22,349 nt of DNA from an uncultured Micrococcus sp. (GTDB lineage: Bacteria > Actinomycetota > Actinomycetes > Actinomycetales > Micrococcaceae). The position numbers were made by a program, and so were the translations under genes. The notes beneath the pieces are model-generated. The model made no database searches. It saw only the letters and a list, made by a program, of their open reading frames with translations, and had not been told where the DNA came from. Positions 7,027 to 14,175 of the stretch are shown here, in pieces; the stretch's first letter is position 1; every line of letters starts with the position of its first letter. The stretch is from positions 1 through 22,349 of the forward strand of contig CAMIOJ010000002.1 of the NCBI GenBank assembly GCA_946222435.1, in the 5' to 3' direction.

Positions 7027-8886
7027 ATGGCGAAGACCACGAAGACGTCGGACGAGAAGACGACGGACGAGAAGACGACGGACGAGAAGACGACGTCGCC
7101 GAAGGCCGCCGAGAAGGCCGGGAAGAAGTCGGCCGGGAAGGGCGCGTCGAAGAAGGCCGCCGAGAAGTCCGCGAAGAAGAAGTCCGCGAAGAAGGCGGAC
7201 TCGACGACGGCTCCGGCCGCGGTCGAAGTCGTCGAGGACGGCGCCGCACAGTCCCCGAACCCGGCGATGACCGGCGTGGTGGACGAGGCCGCGACGTCCT
7301 TCCACAACGGGGACGTGCTCACCGCCGGCGTCGACGGCTACGAGGATGCGGCGATCGCGCTCGAGGCCGAGGTGACCTTCGTCCTGGACGCGGATGCCGA
7401 GCTGCCGGACCTGTCCGCCGTCTTCGACCAGGGCGAGGTGCGGGAGCATGCGCTGCGCGCCGTCTACCTGGACACCGCGGATCTGCTCCTGCTGCGCAAC
7501 CGCGTGACCCTGCGCCGCCGTGAGGGCGGCACGGACGACGGCTGGCACCTCAAGCTGCCCGCCGGAGCGGACCGGCTGGAGGTCCACACGGACCTGGGCA
7601 CCGGAGCCGGCCGCTGGGCGGTCCCGGCCACGCACCTGAAGGCGCTCGCCGAGCAGCTCGGCGAGGACTGGGCGGCGCTGCCGGAGGCCGAGCGCGGCCT
7701 CATGCCGGTGGCGGTGCTGTCCACGCAGCGCACCGAGGTGGACCTGCTGGACGCGGAGGGGGCCGTCGTCGCGACCCTCTGCGACGACCGGGTGGAGGCC
7801 TCCCCGTCCGGCCGTGCCTGGCGCGAGCTCGAGGTCGAGCTAATGCCGGGGGCCGCCCCGGAGCTGCTGGACCTGACGGTGATGCACCTGGCCGGCCAGG
7901 GCGTCGAGCCCTCGGAGTCCCCGTCCAAGCTCGGCCGTGCGCTGGAGAAGTCCCTCAAGCGTCAGGAGAAGGGCAAGGGGCCGAAGAAGAAGGACCCGGC
8001 CGGCGTGCTCGTCATGGCCTACGTGGCCGAGCAGGCGGCGGTCATCCGCGCGCGTGAGGCCGGCGTGGCCGAGGACGCGCCGGAGGCTGTGCACAAGTCG
8101 CGGGTGGCGATCCGCAGGCTGCGCAGCACGCTGCGCACCTTCGGCGACCTGTTCGAGGCGGAGCAGGCGGACGCCCTGCGCCAGGAGCTGGGCTGGTACG
8201 CCCGCCGTCTGGGCGCCCCGCGGGACGCCGAGGTGGTCTCCGCACGGATCCTCGCAGACCTGGACGGTGTGCCCCGTGCGGACTACCACGGACCCGTGAA
8301 GACCCGTGCCGCCGAGGAGCTCGACCGCCGCCACGCCGAGGCCCACGCCCAGCTGGTGAAGGCGCAGGCCTCGCCCCGCTACGGGCGCCTGATGGACACC
8401 CTCACCGAGTTCGTCGCGGCCCCGCCGCTGACCGGCGAGCACGGATGCAAGGGCAAGAAGGTCCTGCCGAGGATGATCGCGGACGCCGTGGCGGTCGCTG
8501 CGGAGACGGCCGCCGCGGCCCGTGACGCAGCGACGGCCCAGGAGCGCCTGGTGCTGCTGCACGAGACCCGCAAGCGGGCCAAGGCCGTGCGCTACGCGTT
8601 CGAGGCCATGGCCCCGGCCTTCGGCGAGGTGGCCGCGGCCCGTGCCTCCGAGTGGGAGCAGGTGACCGAGTCGCTCGGCGCCGTCCAGGATCTCGAGGTC
8701 GTGCTCCCGGCACTGCGCCGCGTCGGTGAGGCCGCCGCGGCCGCCGGCGAGTCCGCCTACACCTACGGCTGGCTGGCCGGCCGCCTGGACCAGGCGCAGG
8801 CGGAGGCCGAGGAGCAGGCGCTGCCGGCCCTCGACGCGGCCCTGCGTCACGCACGGGTCAAGCCGAAGGACCTGCTGGACGACTGA
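7027..8886 (+). CDS. CYTH and CHAD domain protein with a lysine-rich N-terminal tail
   Basis: A 619-residue protein. Residues 1-60 are a Lys/Ala/Glu/Thr tail resembling histone H1 tails. Residues ~110-315 are a CYTH domain (inorganic triphosphatase/adenylate cyclase fold) with typical strands YLDTADLLLLRNRVTLRRRE and WHLKLPAG. The opening motif reads EAEVT (residues 113-117) instead of the usual ExExK, so a catalytic lysine appears to be missing. Residues ~325-612 are a CHAD helical domain with basic motifs VHKSRVAIRRLRSTLRTF and LHETRKRAKAVRYAFEAM that bind polyphosphate in this family. The start has GGAGA upstream. CYTH-CHAD proteins are known to associate with polyphosphate; enzymatic activity here is doubtful because of the altered motif. 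Confidence 0.92.
   Translation: MAKTTKTSDEKTTDEKTTDEKTTSPKAAEKAGKKSAGKGASKKAAEKSAKKKSAKKADSTTAPAAVEVVEDGAAQSPNPAMTGVVDEAATSFHNGDVLTAGVDGYEDAAIALEAEVTFVLDADAELPDLSAVFDQGEVREHALRAVYLDTADLLLLRNRVTLRRREGGTDDGWHLKLPAGADRLEVHTDLGTGAGRWAVPATHLKALAEQLGEDWAALPEAERGLMPVAVLSTQRTEVDLLDAEGAVVATLCDDRVEASPSGRAWRELEVELMPGAAPELLDLTVMHLAGQGVEPSESPSKLGRALEKSLKRQEKGKGPKKKDPAGVLVMAYVAEQAAVIRAREAGVAEDAPEAVHKSRVAIRRLRSTLRTFGDLFEAEQADALRQELGWYARRLGAPRDAEVVSARILADLDGVPRADYHGPVKTRAAEELDRRHAEAHAQLVKAQASPRYGRLMDTLTEFVAAPPLTGEHGCKGKKVLPRMIADAVAVAAETAAAARDAATAQERLVLLHETRKRAKAVRYAFEAMAPAFGEVAAARASEWEQVTESLGAVQDLEVVLPALRRVGEAAAAAGESAYTYGWLAGRLDQAQAEAEEQALPALDAALRHARVKPKDLLDD
7051..7095 (+). repeat. Three exact 15-bp coding repeats
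   Basis: GACGAGAAGACGACG occurs three times in tandem (7051, 7066, 7081) and encodes DEKTT three times in the disordered tail of the CYTH-CHAD protein. Exact identity suggests recent slippage and probable length variation between strains. Confidence 0.95.
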
Positions 8887-8917
8887 TCGACGGGCACGAC
8901 GACGTGCCACAGCCCGG

Positions 8918-8950
8918 AGGGCCCCGACGCCGCCACGGCGTCGGGGCCCT
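8918..8950. terminator. Bidirectional terminator between convergent genes
   Basis: A perfect 15-bp stem (8918-8932 with 8936-8950, left arm AGGGCCCCGACGCCG) and a CCA loop lie between the end of the CYTH-CHAD gene (8886) and the end of the convergent YihY-family gene (8988). Confidence 0.85.
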
Positions 8951-8987
8951 CTGCCTCACGCAGGACCGGAGGAGGCGTCCACGGCCG

Positions 8988-10211
8988 TCAGACGCGGTGG
9001 GACCCCGAAGTGCGGGGCGTCCCCGGCTCCTCCTCCCCGGCGTCCGGGTCCGGGACGTCGTCCGGGTCGAGCTGGGTGTGGAACGGCCGTCCCGTGGAGA
9101 GGTCCTCCGCGGTCCTGCCCGAACGCGGCTCCACGGCGAAAAACGAGCCCGCCTCCGCGAGCAGACGGGTGTGGGGAACCACCACGGACTCACCGGTGCG
9201 TGCGGCCTTGGAGACGATCCTGCCGACGCGGTGCTGGCGCTCCTCCATGCGCTCGAGGTCTTCGAGGACGGCGGTGTGCCGGCTGGCGAGCTGGATCTCG
9301 TCCGCCGCGTCCAGGCCGACCGCGAGCTGGCGGGCGCGCAGCAGCTCGGCGTCGAAGGCTGCGCCGGCCAGGAGGACGATCACGGTGACCCAGGCGATCG
9401 CGAGGATGCCGATCGCGGACGTGATCCAGCCGACCAGCTGCGTCTGGCCGAGGTTCGCCGTGACCCAGCCGAGCAGGACGGTGGCGCCGAACAGCAGCAG
9501 CACGGTGACGACCGCCCCGGGGGAGAACGCCCGGTACCGCGGCTGCCGGACGTTGGGGCCCAGCTGGTAGGCGGCGGACACCACGATCATGATGATCGCC
9601 AGGATCACGGGCCACTTCGCCACGTTCCACAGGTCGACCGCCTGCTGCGTCAGCCCGACGGCGCGGCCGATCCGGGCGGAGAGGTCTCCTCCCAGCACCA
9701 CCAGCAGGAGCACGACGACGGCGCCGACCGTGAGCGAGAGCGTCTCCAGGAAGACGGCGAGGCGGAAGGCGGGGAACCGCCGGCCCTCACGCGTGTCGTG
9801 GATCCGATGCATGGCGCGGTGGAACGCGCCGACGGCGCCCGAAGCGGAGAACAGGGCGCCGAGGGCGCCGAGGACCACCGCCAGGGTGCCGGTCGCCTGA
9901 CCGCCGAGGGCGAGGATCGTGGACTGCACGGCGTCCACGGACAGGGCCGGCCAGATCTCGTGCACCAGCCCCGCCGCGGTGGAGAGGGTCTCATCGCGCA
10001 GCCCCAGCAGGGACACCGTGGACACGAGCGCCACCATGGTCGGCAGCAGGGCGAGCACCGCGAAGAAGGTCATGGCCGCGGCCACGTCCCAGACCTGGAT
10101 CTCCAGGAGCTTGTAGCCGGTGCGCCGCAGCACGTAGAGCAGGCTCACCCGTGGGCGCTCGTAGGTGCGCCGCGGACGCACGCGGCGGCGCCGGCCCTGG
10201 CTCTCGGTCAT
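8988..10211 (-). CDS. YihY/BrkB-family membrane protein
   Basis: A 407-residue integral membrane protein of the YihY/virulence factor BrkB family (once misnamed ribonuclease BN). The core shows the family pattern: AAAMTFFAVLALLPTMVALV in the first membrane helix, GAVGAFHRAMHRIHDTREGR, then helices near VGAVVVLLLVVL, PVILAIIMIVVSAAY and YRAFSPGAVVTVLLLFGATV. About six membrane segments are expected. The C-terminal ~100 residues are charged and probably cytosolic, ending in an acidic stretch. I chose the ATG at 10211, which follows a TACCGT element by 7 bases, pointing to a leaderless message; the long open frame upstream is a shadow of the macrodomain gene. Transport substrate unknown. Confidence 0.9.
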   Translation of the reverse strand: MTESQGRRRRVRPRRTYERPRVSLLYVLRRTGYKLLEIQVWDVAAAMTFFAVLALLPTMVALVSTVSLLGLRDETLSTAAGLVHEIWPALSVDAVQSTILALGGQATGTLAVVLGALGALFSASGAVGAFHRAMHRIHDTREGRRFPAFRLAVFLETLSLTVGAVVVLLLVVLGGDLSARIGRAVGLTQQAVDLWNVAKWPVILAIIMIVVSAAYQLGPNVRQPRYRAFSPGAVVTVLLLFGATVLLGWVTANLGQTQLVGWITSAIGILAIAWVTVIVLLAGAAFDAELLRARQLAVGLDAADEIQLASRHTAVLEDLERMEERQHRVGRIVSKAARTGESVVVPHTRLLAEAGSFFAVEPRSGRTAEDLSTGRPFHTQLDPDDVPDPDAGEEEPGTPRTSGSHRV

Positions 10212-10259
10212 GGTTCCCACGGTAATGCCAGGACGGCCCTGTGCTGGCAGGCTGGTGGC
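10212..10259. promoter_or_regulatory. 48-bp divergent region with two candidate leaderless promoters
   Basis: On the plus strand CAGGCT (10248-10253) is followed by six bases and the ATG at 10260. On the minus strand TACCGT (10224 down to 10219) is followed by seven bases and the ATG at 10211. At this spacing transcription should start at or beside the start codons. Neither gene has a clear ribosome site. Confidence 0.55.
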
Positions 10260-10793
10260 ATGGAGACACCGAAGATCGCCGCCCACCGGGGAGACCTCAC
10301 CGCCGAGGCAGCCGACGTGCTCGTCAACGCCGCCAACTCGTCCCTGCTGGGAGGCGGCGGTGTGGACGGTGCCCTGCACGCCGCCGCGGGCCCCGCCCTG
10401 CTGGCCGCCTGCCGAGCCGTGCGCGCCGAGCGGTGGCCCGACGGCCTGCCCGTCGGCGAGGCCGTGGCCACCGAGGCCGGAGACCTGCCCGCCCGCTGGG
10501 TGGTGCACACCGTCGGTCCGAACGCGGCCCGCGGTGAGACCGATCCGGGCCTGCTGGCCTCCTGCTTCACCCGCTCCCTGGACGTGTCCGCCGAGCTCGG
10601 GGCACGGTCCGTGGCCTTCCCGGCGGTCTCCGCCGGCGTCTACGCCTGGCCCGCCGAGGCGGTGGCGGACATCGCCGTCCGCGCCGTGCGCGGCTGGTTC
10701 GCGGAGCACCCGGACACCTCGGTGCAGGACGTCCGCTTCGTCCTCTTCGGCGACGCGCTCCTCGCCGAGTTCGAGCGGGCCCTGGCCGGCTGA
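10260..10793 (+). CDS. Macrodomain protein, probable O-acetyl-ADP-ribose / ADP-ribose ester hydrolase
   Basis: A 177-residue single-domain protein of the MacroD/YmdB class, which removes acetyl groups from O-acetyl-ADP-ribose and mono-ADP-ribose from acidic side chains. The ADP-ribose-binding motif is clear: DVLVNAANSSLLGGGGVDGA followed by LHAAAG, then WVVHTVGPN and the second loop FPAVSAGVYAWP. Length fits the family. The long open frame upstream (from 8904) is antisense to the YihY gene and is rejected; ATG 10260 begins METPKIAAHRGDLT, the natural domain start. Only 14 bases separate it from the Crp/Fnr gene, so they may be co-transcribed. The SIR2 enzyme at 20360 would make O-acetyl-ADP-ribose if it deacetylates, a plausible but distant metabolic link. 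Confidence 0.92.
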   Translation: METPKIAAHRGDLTAEAADVLVNAANSSLLGGGGVDGALHAAAGPALLAACRAVRAERWPDGLPVGEAVATEAGDLPARWVVHTVGPNAARGETDPGLLASCFTRSLDVSAELGARSVAFPAVSAGVYAWPAEAVADIAVRAVRGWFAEHPDTSVQDVRFVLFGDALLAEFERALAG

Positions 10794-10807
10794 CATCATG
10801 GGCCGCG

Positions 10808-11506
10808 ATGTCTGACGATCCCCGCCCCGCGCCGTTCATCGACCTGGAGCACCGCTTCGCGTGCGTCTCCGGGGTCCCGCTGTTCCGTGACGTCGCAGAG
10901 GAGGGCCGCTACCGGATCGCCGAGCGGGTGGTCACCCGGCGCGTGGACCGCGGGGAGACGGTCTACGGGCCCGGGGACCGTCCCGGCCTGCAGGTCCTCC
11001 ACGCCGGCCGGCTGAAGGCCACCCGGCTGACGGACGGCGGCCGTGAGCAGCTGCTGCGGGTGCTGCGTCCCGGGGAGTTCACCGGGGAGTACTCGCTGCT
11101 CTCCTCCCTGCCGGCCACCCTCACGGTGCGCGCCGCCGAGGACTCCGTGGTGTGCTCGCTGCCGCGGGCCCACATGGAGGAGCTGCTCGCCGCCCACCCG
11201 GAGGTCTCCCGGGCCATGCTCACCACCCTGGCCACCCGACTGGACGAGGTGGAGTCCCAGGTCACCGGGATCACCTCCCAGTCGGTGCGCCGCCGGCTGG
11301 CCGAGTACCTTATGGACGTGCTGCCGGTGGGCCGTGCGGCGCGGCTGCCGATGTCCAAGAAGGACCTGGCGTCCTATCTCGGCACCACCCCGGAGACCGT
11401 CTCCCGGAGGCTGCGCGGGTTGGCCGACGACGGGCTGATCGAGCTGGGCGCCCGCAACTCGGTCGCCGTGCTGGACCCGGCCGGCCTCGCCGCCGTCGAG
11501 GACTGA
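10808..11506 (+). CDS. Crp/Fnr-family transcriptional regulator, probable controller of the adjacent metal genes
   Basis: A 232-residue dimeric DNA-binding regulator. Residues ~20-130 form the cyclic-nucleotide-binding-type beta roll (GRLKATRLTDGGREQLLRVL, GEFTGEYSLLSSLP). Residues ~135-155 are the dimer helix, and residues ~155-230 a winged helix. The recognition helix has ETVSR (196-200), the ExxSR signature of FNR-type proteins that contact the G in TTGA half-sites. It lacks the FNR cysteine cluster; only Cys19 and Cys116 are present, as in the two-cysteine FLP regulators of lactic acid bacteria, where the pair forms a redox disulfide. TTGAC-N4-GTCAA boxes lie before the HMA chaperone and ATPase genes next door, so these are its likely targets. 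Signal (redox, metal or other) is inference. Confidence 0.9.
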   Translation: MSDDPRPAPFIDLEHRFACVSGVPLFRDVAEEGRYRIAERVVTRRVDRGETVYGPGDRPGLQVLHAGRLKATRLTDGGREQLLRVLRPGEFTGEYSLLSSLPATLTVRAAEDSVVCSLPRAHMEELLAAHPEVSRAMLTTLATRLDEVESQVTGITSQSVRRRLAEYLMDVLPVGRAARLPMSKKDLASYLGTTPETVSRRLRGLADDGLIELGARNSVAVLDPAGLAAVED

Positions 11507-11607
11507 CGCCCCAGGGGCGGCGGACGCCCGGTCGTCTGCGACGGCCCCCGCCGGACGCCCCCGCGCCGGGTCCCCACGGATGCGGCCCGGACCCACGCAC
11601 AGGACGA

Positions 11608-11636
11608 GGCGCCCGGAGGGTGTCCCTCCGGGCGCC
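11608..11636. terminator. Bidirectional terminator between the Crp/Fnr and chaperone genes
   Basis: A perfect 13-bp stem (11608-11620 GGCGCCCGGAGGG with 11624-11636) and a TGT loop lie between two convergent genes that end at 11506 and 11676. The rest of this 169-base gap shows nothing else. Confidence 0.8.
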
Positions 11637-11675
11637 GTCGTCGTCCCCGTCCTGCGGCGGGCCGCAGCCGGCCGG

Positions 11676-11903
11676 TCAGCGGACCGAGGTGGCGGTGACC
11701 GGGTAGCCCAGGCCCGTGATGGTCTCGGCGATGGCCTCCGGGGCCACCGCGTCCTCCTCGAAGGCGACCTTCACCTTGGAGGAGTTGAACATCACGTTCA
11801 CGTCCTGCACGCCGTCCATGCGGCCGACCGCGAACTCGATCTTCTTGATGCAGGAGGGGCAGGTGAAGGGTTCGGTGGTGAAGCGGGCGTTCTTGGTGGC
11901 CAT
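11676..11903 (-). CDS. Heavy-metal-associated (HMA) domain protein, CopZ-like metal chaperone
   Basis: A 75-residue cytosolic protein that is a single HMA domain. The metal-binding motif is TCPSC (two cysteines, CxxC) followed by IKKIEFAVGRMDGV; the later strand is VMFNSSKVKVAF and the C-terminus GLGYPVTATSVR. Proteins of this type carry soft metal ions (copper(I), possibly zinc) to a P1B-type ATPase; the CPSCIKKIE wording differs from the usual CopZ MxCxxC, as the methionine is absent. The ATG at 11903 has GAGAGGAG 8 bases upstream; the in-frame ATG at 11978 would coincide with the predicted transcription start and is rejected. The ATPase upstream lacks its own HMA domain, so this protein may supply that role. 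Confidence 0.9.
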   Translation of the reverse strand: MATKNARFTTEPFTCPSCIKKIEFAVGRMDGVQDVNVMFNSSKVKVAFEEDAVAPEAIAETITGLGYPVTATSVR

Positions 11904-11980
11904 CTCTGGCGCTCCTCTCGGTGGGGCGGTGGCAGCGGGGCCGGCCTGCGGGCCGGTGATCCCTGCCGTTCGGTTCATGC

Positions 11981-13938
11981 TCAGTCCATCGCGGAACTCG
12001 ATCCGACGCCTTGACGTGGGTCAAGCACGCCGCGGGCGGCGTGCTCGGCGTCGGCCTGGGCGCGGCCGCGCCGGCCGAAGCGGACCAGCCGGACGGCGTT
12101 GAGGATCACGACCAGCACGGACAGCTCGTGGATGAGCATCCCGGCGGCCATGAAGACCTTGCCGGCCAGCACGCCGAGGAGCAGTCCGGCCACGGTGGCC
12201 AGGGCGATCACGGTGTTCTGCAGCATGTTCGCCACGGTGGCCTTGGACAGGCGCCGGGCGTGGACCAGCTGGTCGAAGCGGCCGCCGGCGAGCACCACGT
12301 CGGCCGTCTCGATGGAGACGTCCGTGCCGGTGCCCATGGCGATGCCGAGGTCGGCGGTGGCGATCGCGGGGGCGTCGTTGACGCCGTCGCCGATCATGGC
12401 GACCTTCAGGCCCTGCTCCTGCAGTTCCTGGACCGCGGTGACCTTGTCCTGGGGCATCAGCTCGGCGCGGACCTCGTCGATGCCCAGGCGGGTGGCGACC
12501 GCCTGTGCGGTGCGGCGGTTGTCTCCGGTGAGCATGACGACCTTCTCGATGCCGGCCCCGTGCAGCTGGGCGATGGACTCGGCCACGCCCTCGCGGACAG
12601 TGTCCGCCACGGCGATCAGGCCGATCACCTCGGCGCTCATGGCCTGCGGGCCGGCCAGCACGAAGAACACGGTGGCGCCGTCGCGTTCATGGGCCTCGAC
12701 GGTGTCCATGACGTCGGCGGCCAGGCCCTCCTCGGGGAGCATGCGGCGCGATCCCACACCCACCCAGGTGCCGTCCACCAGGCCGGAGATGCCGGCGCCG
12801 CGGTGGACCTCCACCTCGGTCGGGTCGGTCAGGGCGAGCCCGCGGGTGCGGGCGTCACGGACGACGGCAGCGCCCAGCGGGTGCTCGGAGGCGGTCTCCA
12901 GGGAGGCGGCCAGGGCCAGCATCTCGGTCTCCTCGACGCCGGGGCGGGTGCGCACCGCGGTGACCTCCGGGTGGCCGTGGGTCAGGGTGCCGGTCTTGTC
13001 CACGACGACGGCGCTCACCGTGGACAGCCGCTCCATCGCGTCGCCGCCCTTGAGCAGCACGCCGTGCCGGGCGCCGTTGCCCAGGCCGGCCACCATGGAC
13101 ACCGGGGTGGAGATCACCAGGGCGCCGGGGCAGGAGATGACCAGGAAGGTCAGGGCGAAGTGGGCGTCGCGGGTGAAGGCGAACACCAGGACGGAGGCGA
13201 CGATGATCGCCGGGGTGTACCACTTGGCGAAGCGGTCCAGGAAGCGCTGGGCCGAGGAGGAGGAGTCCTGGGCGTCCTCCACCATCTCGATGATGCGGGC
13301 GAAGGTGGTGTCGTCGCCGACCTGGTCGGCGCGGACCTGCAGGTAGCCGTTGTCCAGCAGGGTGCCGGAGAAGACCTGGTCGCCCTCGGTGCGCTCCACG
13401 GGGACGGACTCGCCGGTGATGGTGGCCTCGTCCAGGTGGCCGGAGCCGGAGACCACGGTGCCGTCCACGGGGACGGTGTCGCCGGTGCGGATGACGACGG
13501 TCTCGCCCTCGTCCACGTCGTCGACGTCGACGGTGACGGTCTCGCCGTCGCGCAGCACGGTGGCGGTGCGCGGGGCCATCTCGGTCAGCTCGCGGATGGA
13601 CTCGCGGGTCTTGGCCAGCGTGCGGGCCTCCAGATACGAGCCGAAGACAAAGAGGAAGGCGACGACGCCGGACTCGACGTACTCGCCGATGACCAGGGCG
13701 CCGACGACCGCGATGGTCACCAGCAGGTCGATGGAGAACGCCTTGTAGCGCAGCGCCTGGACGGCGCTCAGGGCGATGGGGACGCCGGCGACGACCGAGG
13801 CGGCGATCAGGGCGATGTCCTGGACGGTCGGGGAGCCATCGCCCAGGCTGCGAGGGCGGCGAGCAGCAGGGCTCCGGAGACCGCCGCGATCCTGGCCTTG
13901 GCGGTGGCCGAGCCGAGGAGCGCGGTGAGCGCGTTCAT
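11981..13938 (-). CDS. P1B-type heavy-metal ATPase with a CPG motif; one-base frameshift near the N-terminus
   Basis: A metal-transporting P-type ATPase of the inner membrane, about 652 residues once repaired. Key motifs are TGES (phosphatase loop), ISCPGALVIS in the metal-binding membrane helix, DKTGT (phosphorylated Asp), SEHPLG (nucleotide site), GDGVNDAP (hinge) and HELSVLVVILNAVRL in the last helix. CPG replaces the usual CPC, SPC or CPH. No HMA domain is present. The best start, ATG 13938 with AAAGGA 9 bases upstream, encodes MNALTALLGSATAKARI and a membrane helix, then runs out of frame at GGG (complement of 13842-13844); one extra G there joins it to GDGSPTVQDIALIAAS. The main frame is open to 11981. 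The transported metal is undetermined; the HE-S-type last helix differs from classical copper or zinc pumps. Confidence 0.88.
11983..12024 (-). promoter_or_regulatory. FNR-type box and promoter for the HMA chaperone gene
   Basis: TTGACGTGGGTCAA (12011-12024) is a TTGAC-N4-GTCAA inverted repeat. TGGACT (11988 down to 11983 on the minus strand) lies where a -10 element belongs if the box is centred at -41.5 from a start near 11976. The box is inside the 3' end of the ATPase gene. The same arrangement precedes the ATPase gene at 13994-14035, including an identical 11-base stretch around the -10. Confidence 0.75.
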
Positions 13939-13993
13939 GGTGGGACGTCCTTTCTGGGGCGGGGTCCGCGGGTGCGGGTGTTCGACTGCCCTC

Positions 13994-14035
13994 AGTCCAT
14001 CCCAGTCGGCGCGGAACGGCCTTGACCGGGGTCAA
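13994..14035 (-). promoter_or_regulatory. FNR-type box and promoter for the metal ATPase gene
   Basis: TTGACCGGGGTCAA (14022-14035) is a TTGAC-N4-GTCAA box; TGGACT (13999 down to 13994) is the candidate -10. The box centre to -10 distance equals that at the chaperone promoter, matching class II activation at -41.5 with a start near 13987 and a leader of ~49 bases. Confidence 0.75.
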
Positions 14036-14038
14036 GCC

Positions 14039-14075
14039 CCGGGGTCGGGCACCGGGGTCGGACACCGGGGACGAG
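14039..14075. repeat. Three 13-bp tandem repeats between two promoters
   Basis: CCGGGGTCGGGCA, CCGGGGTCGGACA and the partial CCGGGGACGAG follow each other at 14039, 14052 and 14065. They lie between the ATPase operator and the clpB promoter and may act as a spacer or protein-binding array. Confidence 0.6.
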
Positions 14076-14106
14076 CGGTGTGCCGGCGCCGGTCCCGGTG
14101 GTGGAA

Positions 14107-14112
14107 TAGAGT
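14107..14112 (+). promoter_or_regulatory. Candidate -10 element of clpB
   Basis: TAGAGT lies 14 bases before the HAIR operator, so bound HspR would cover the initially transcribed region. No TTGACA-like -35 is seen at the usual distance. Confidence 0.45.
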
Positions 14113-14125
14113 GACCGCAGACAGG

Positions 14126-14146
14126 GTTGAGCAGAACAGACTCAAG
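14126..14146 (+). promoter_or_regulatory. HAIR operator (HspR-binding inverted repeat) of clpB
   Basis: GTTGAGC, seven bases, ACTCAAG matches the HAIR consensus CTTGAGT-N7-ACTCAAG with a perfect right half and five of seven in the left. HspR represses clpB and dnaK through this site in actinobacteria, so heat-shock repression is the likely control here. No hspR gene is in the window. Confidence 0.85.
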
Positions 14147-14175
14147 TTTTCCCGGACGCCCTGAGGAGGCCACCC

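Noticed and set aside
8904..10259. A long upstream extension of the macrodomain gene
   Set aside because: It overlaps the YihY-family gene in antisense and shows no domain; the macrodomain begins naturally at the ATG at 10260.
11904..11978. Start of the HMA chaperone at ATG 11978
   Set aside because: The extra 25 residues are Pro/Ala/Gly-rich, the ribosome site supports 11903, and 11978 lies at or before the predicted transcription start.
13840..13846. Programmed ribosomal frameshift in the ATPase gene
   Set aside because: There is no slippery heptamer or downstream pseudoknot that I can see, and no reason to expect one in this family; a lost base is more likely.
12011..14164. A 717-codon open frame antisense to the metal ATPase
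   Set aside because: Its translation is rich in Gly/His/Asp/Gln in the pattern of a reverse-strand shadow of a GC-rich gene, with no domain, while the other strand encodes an unmistakable P-type ATPase.
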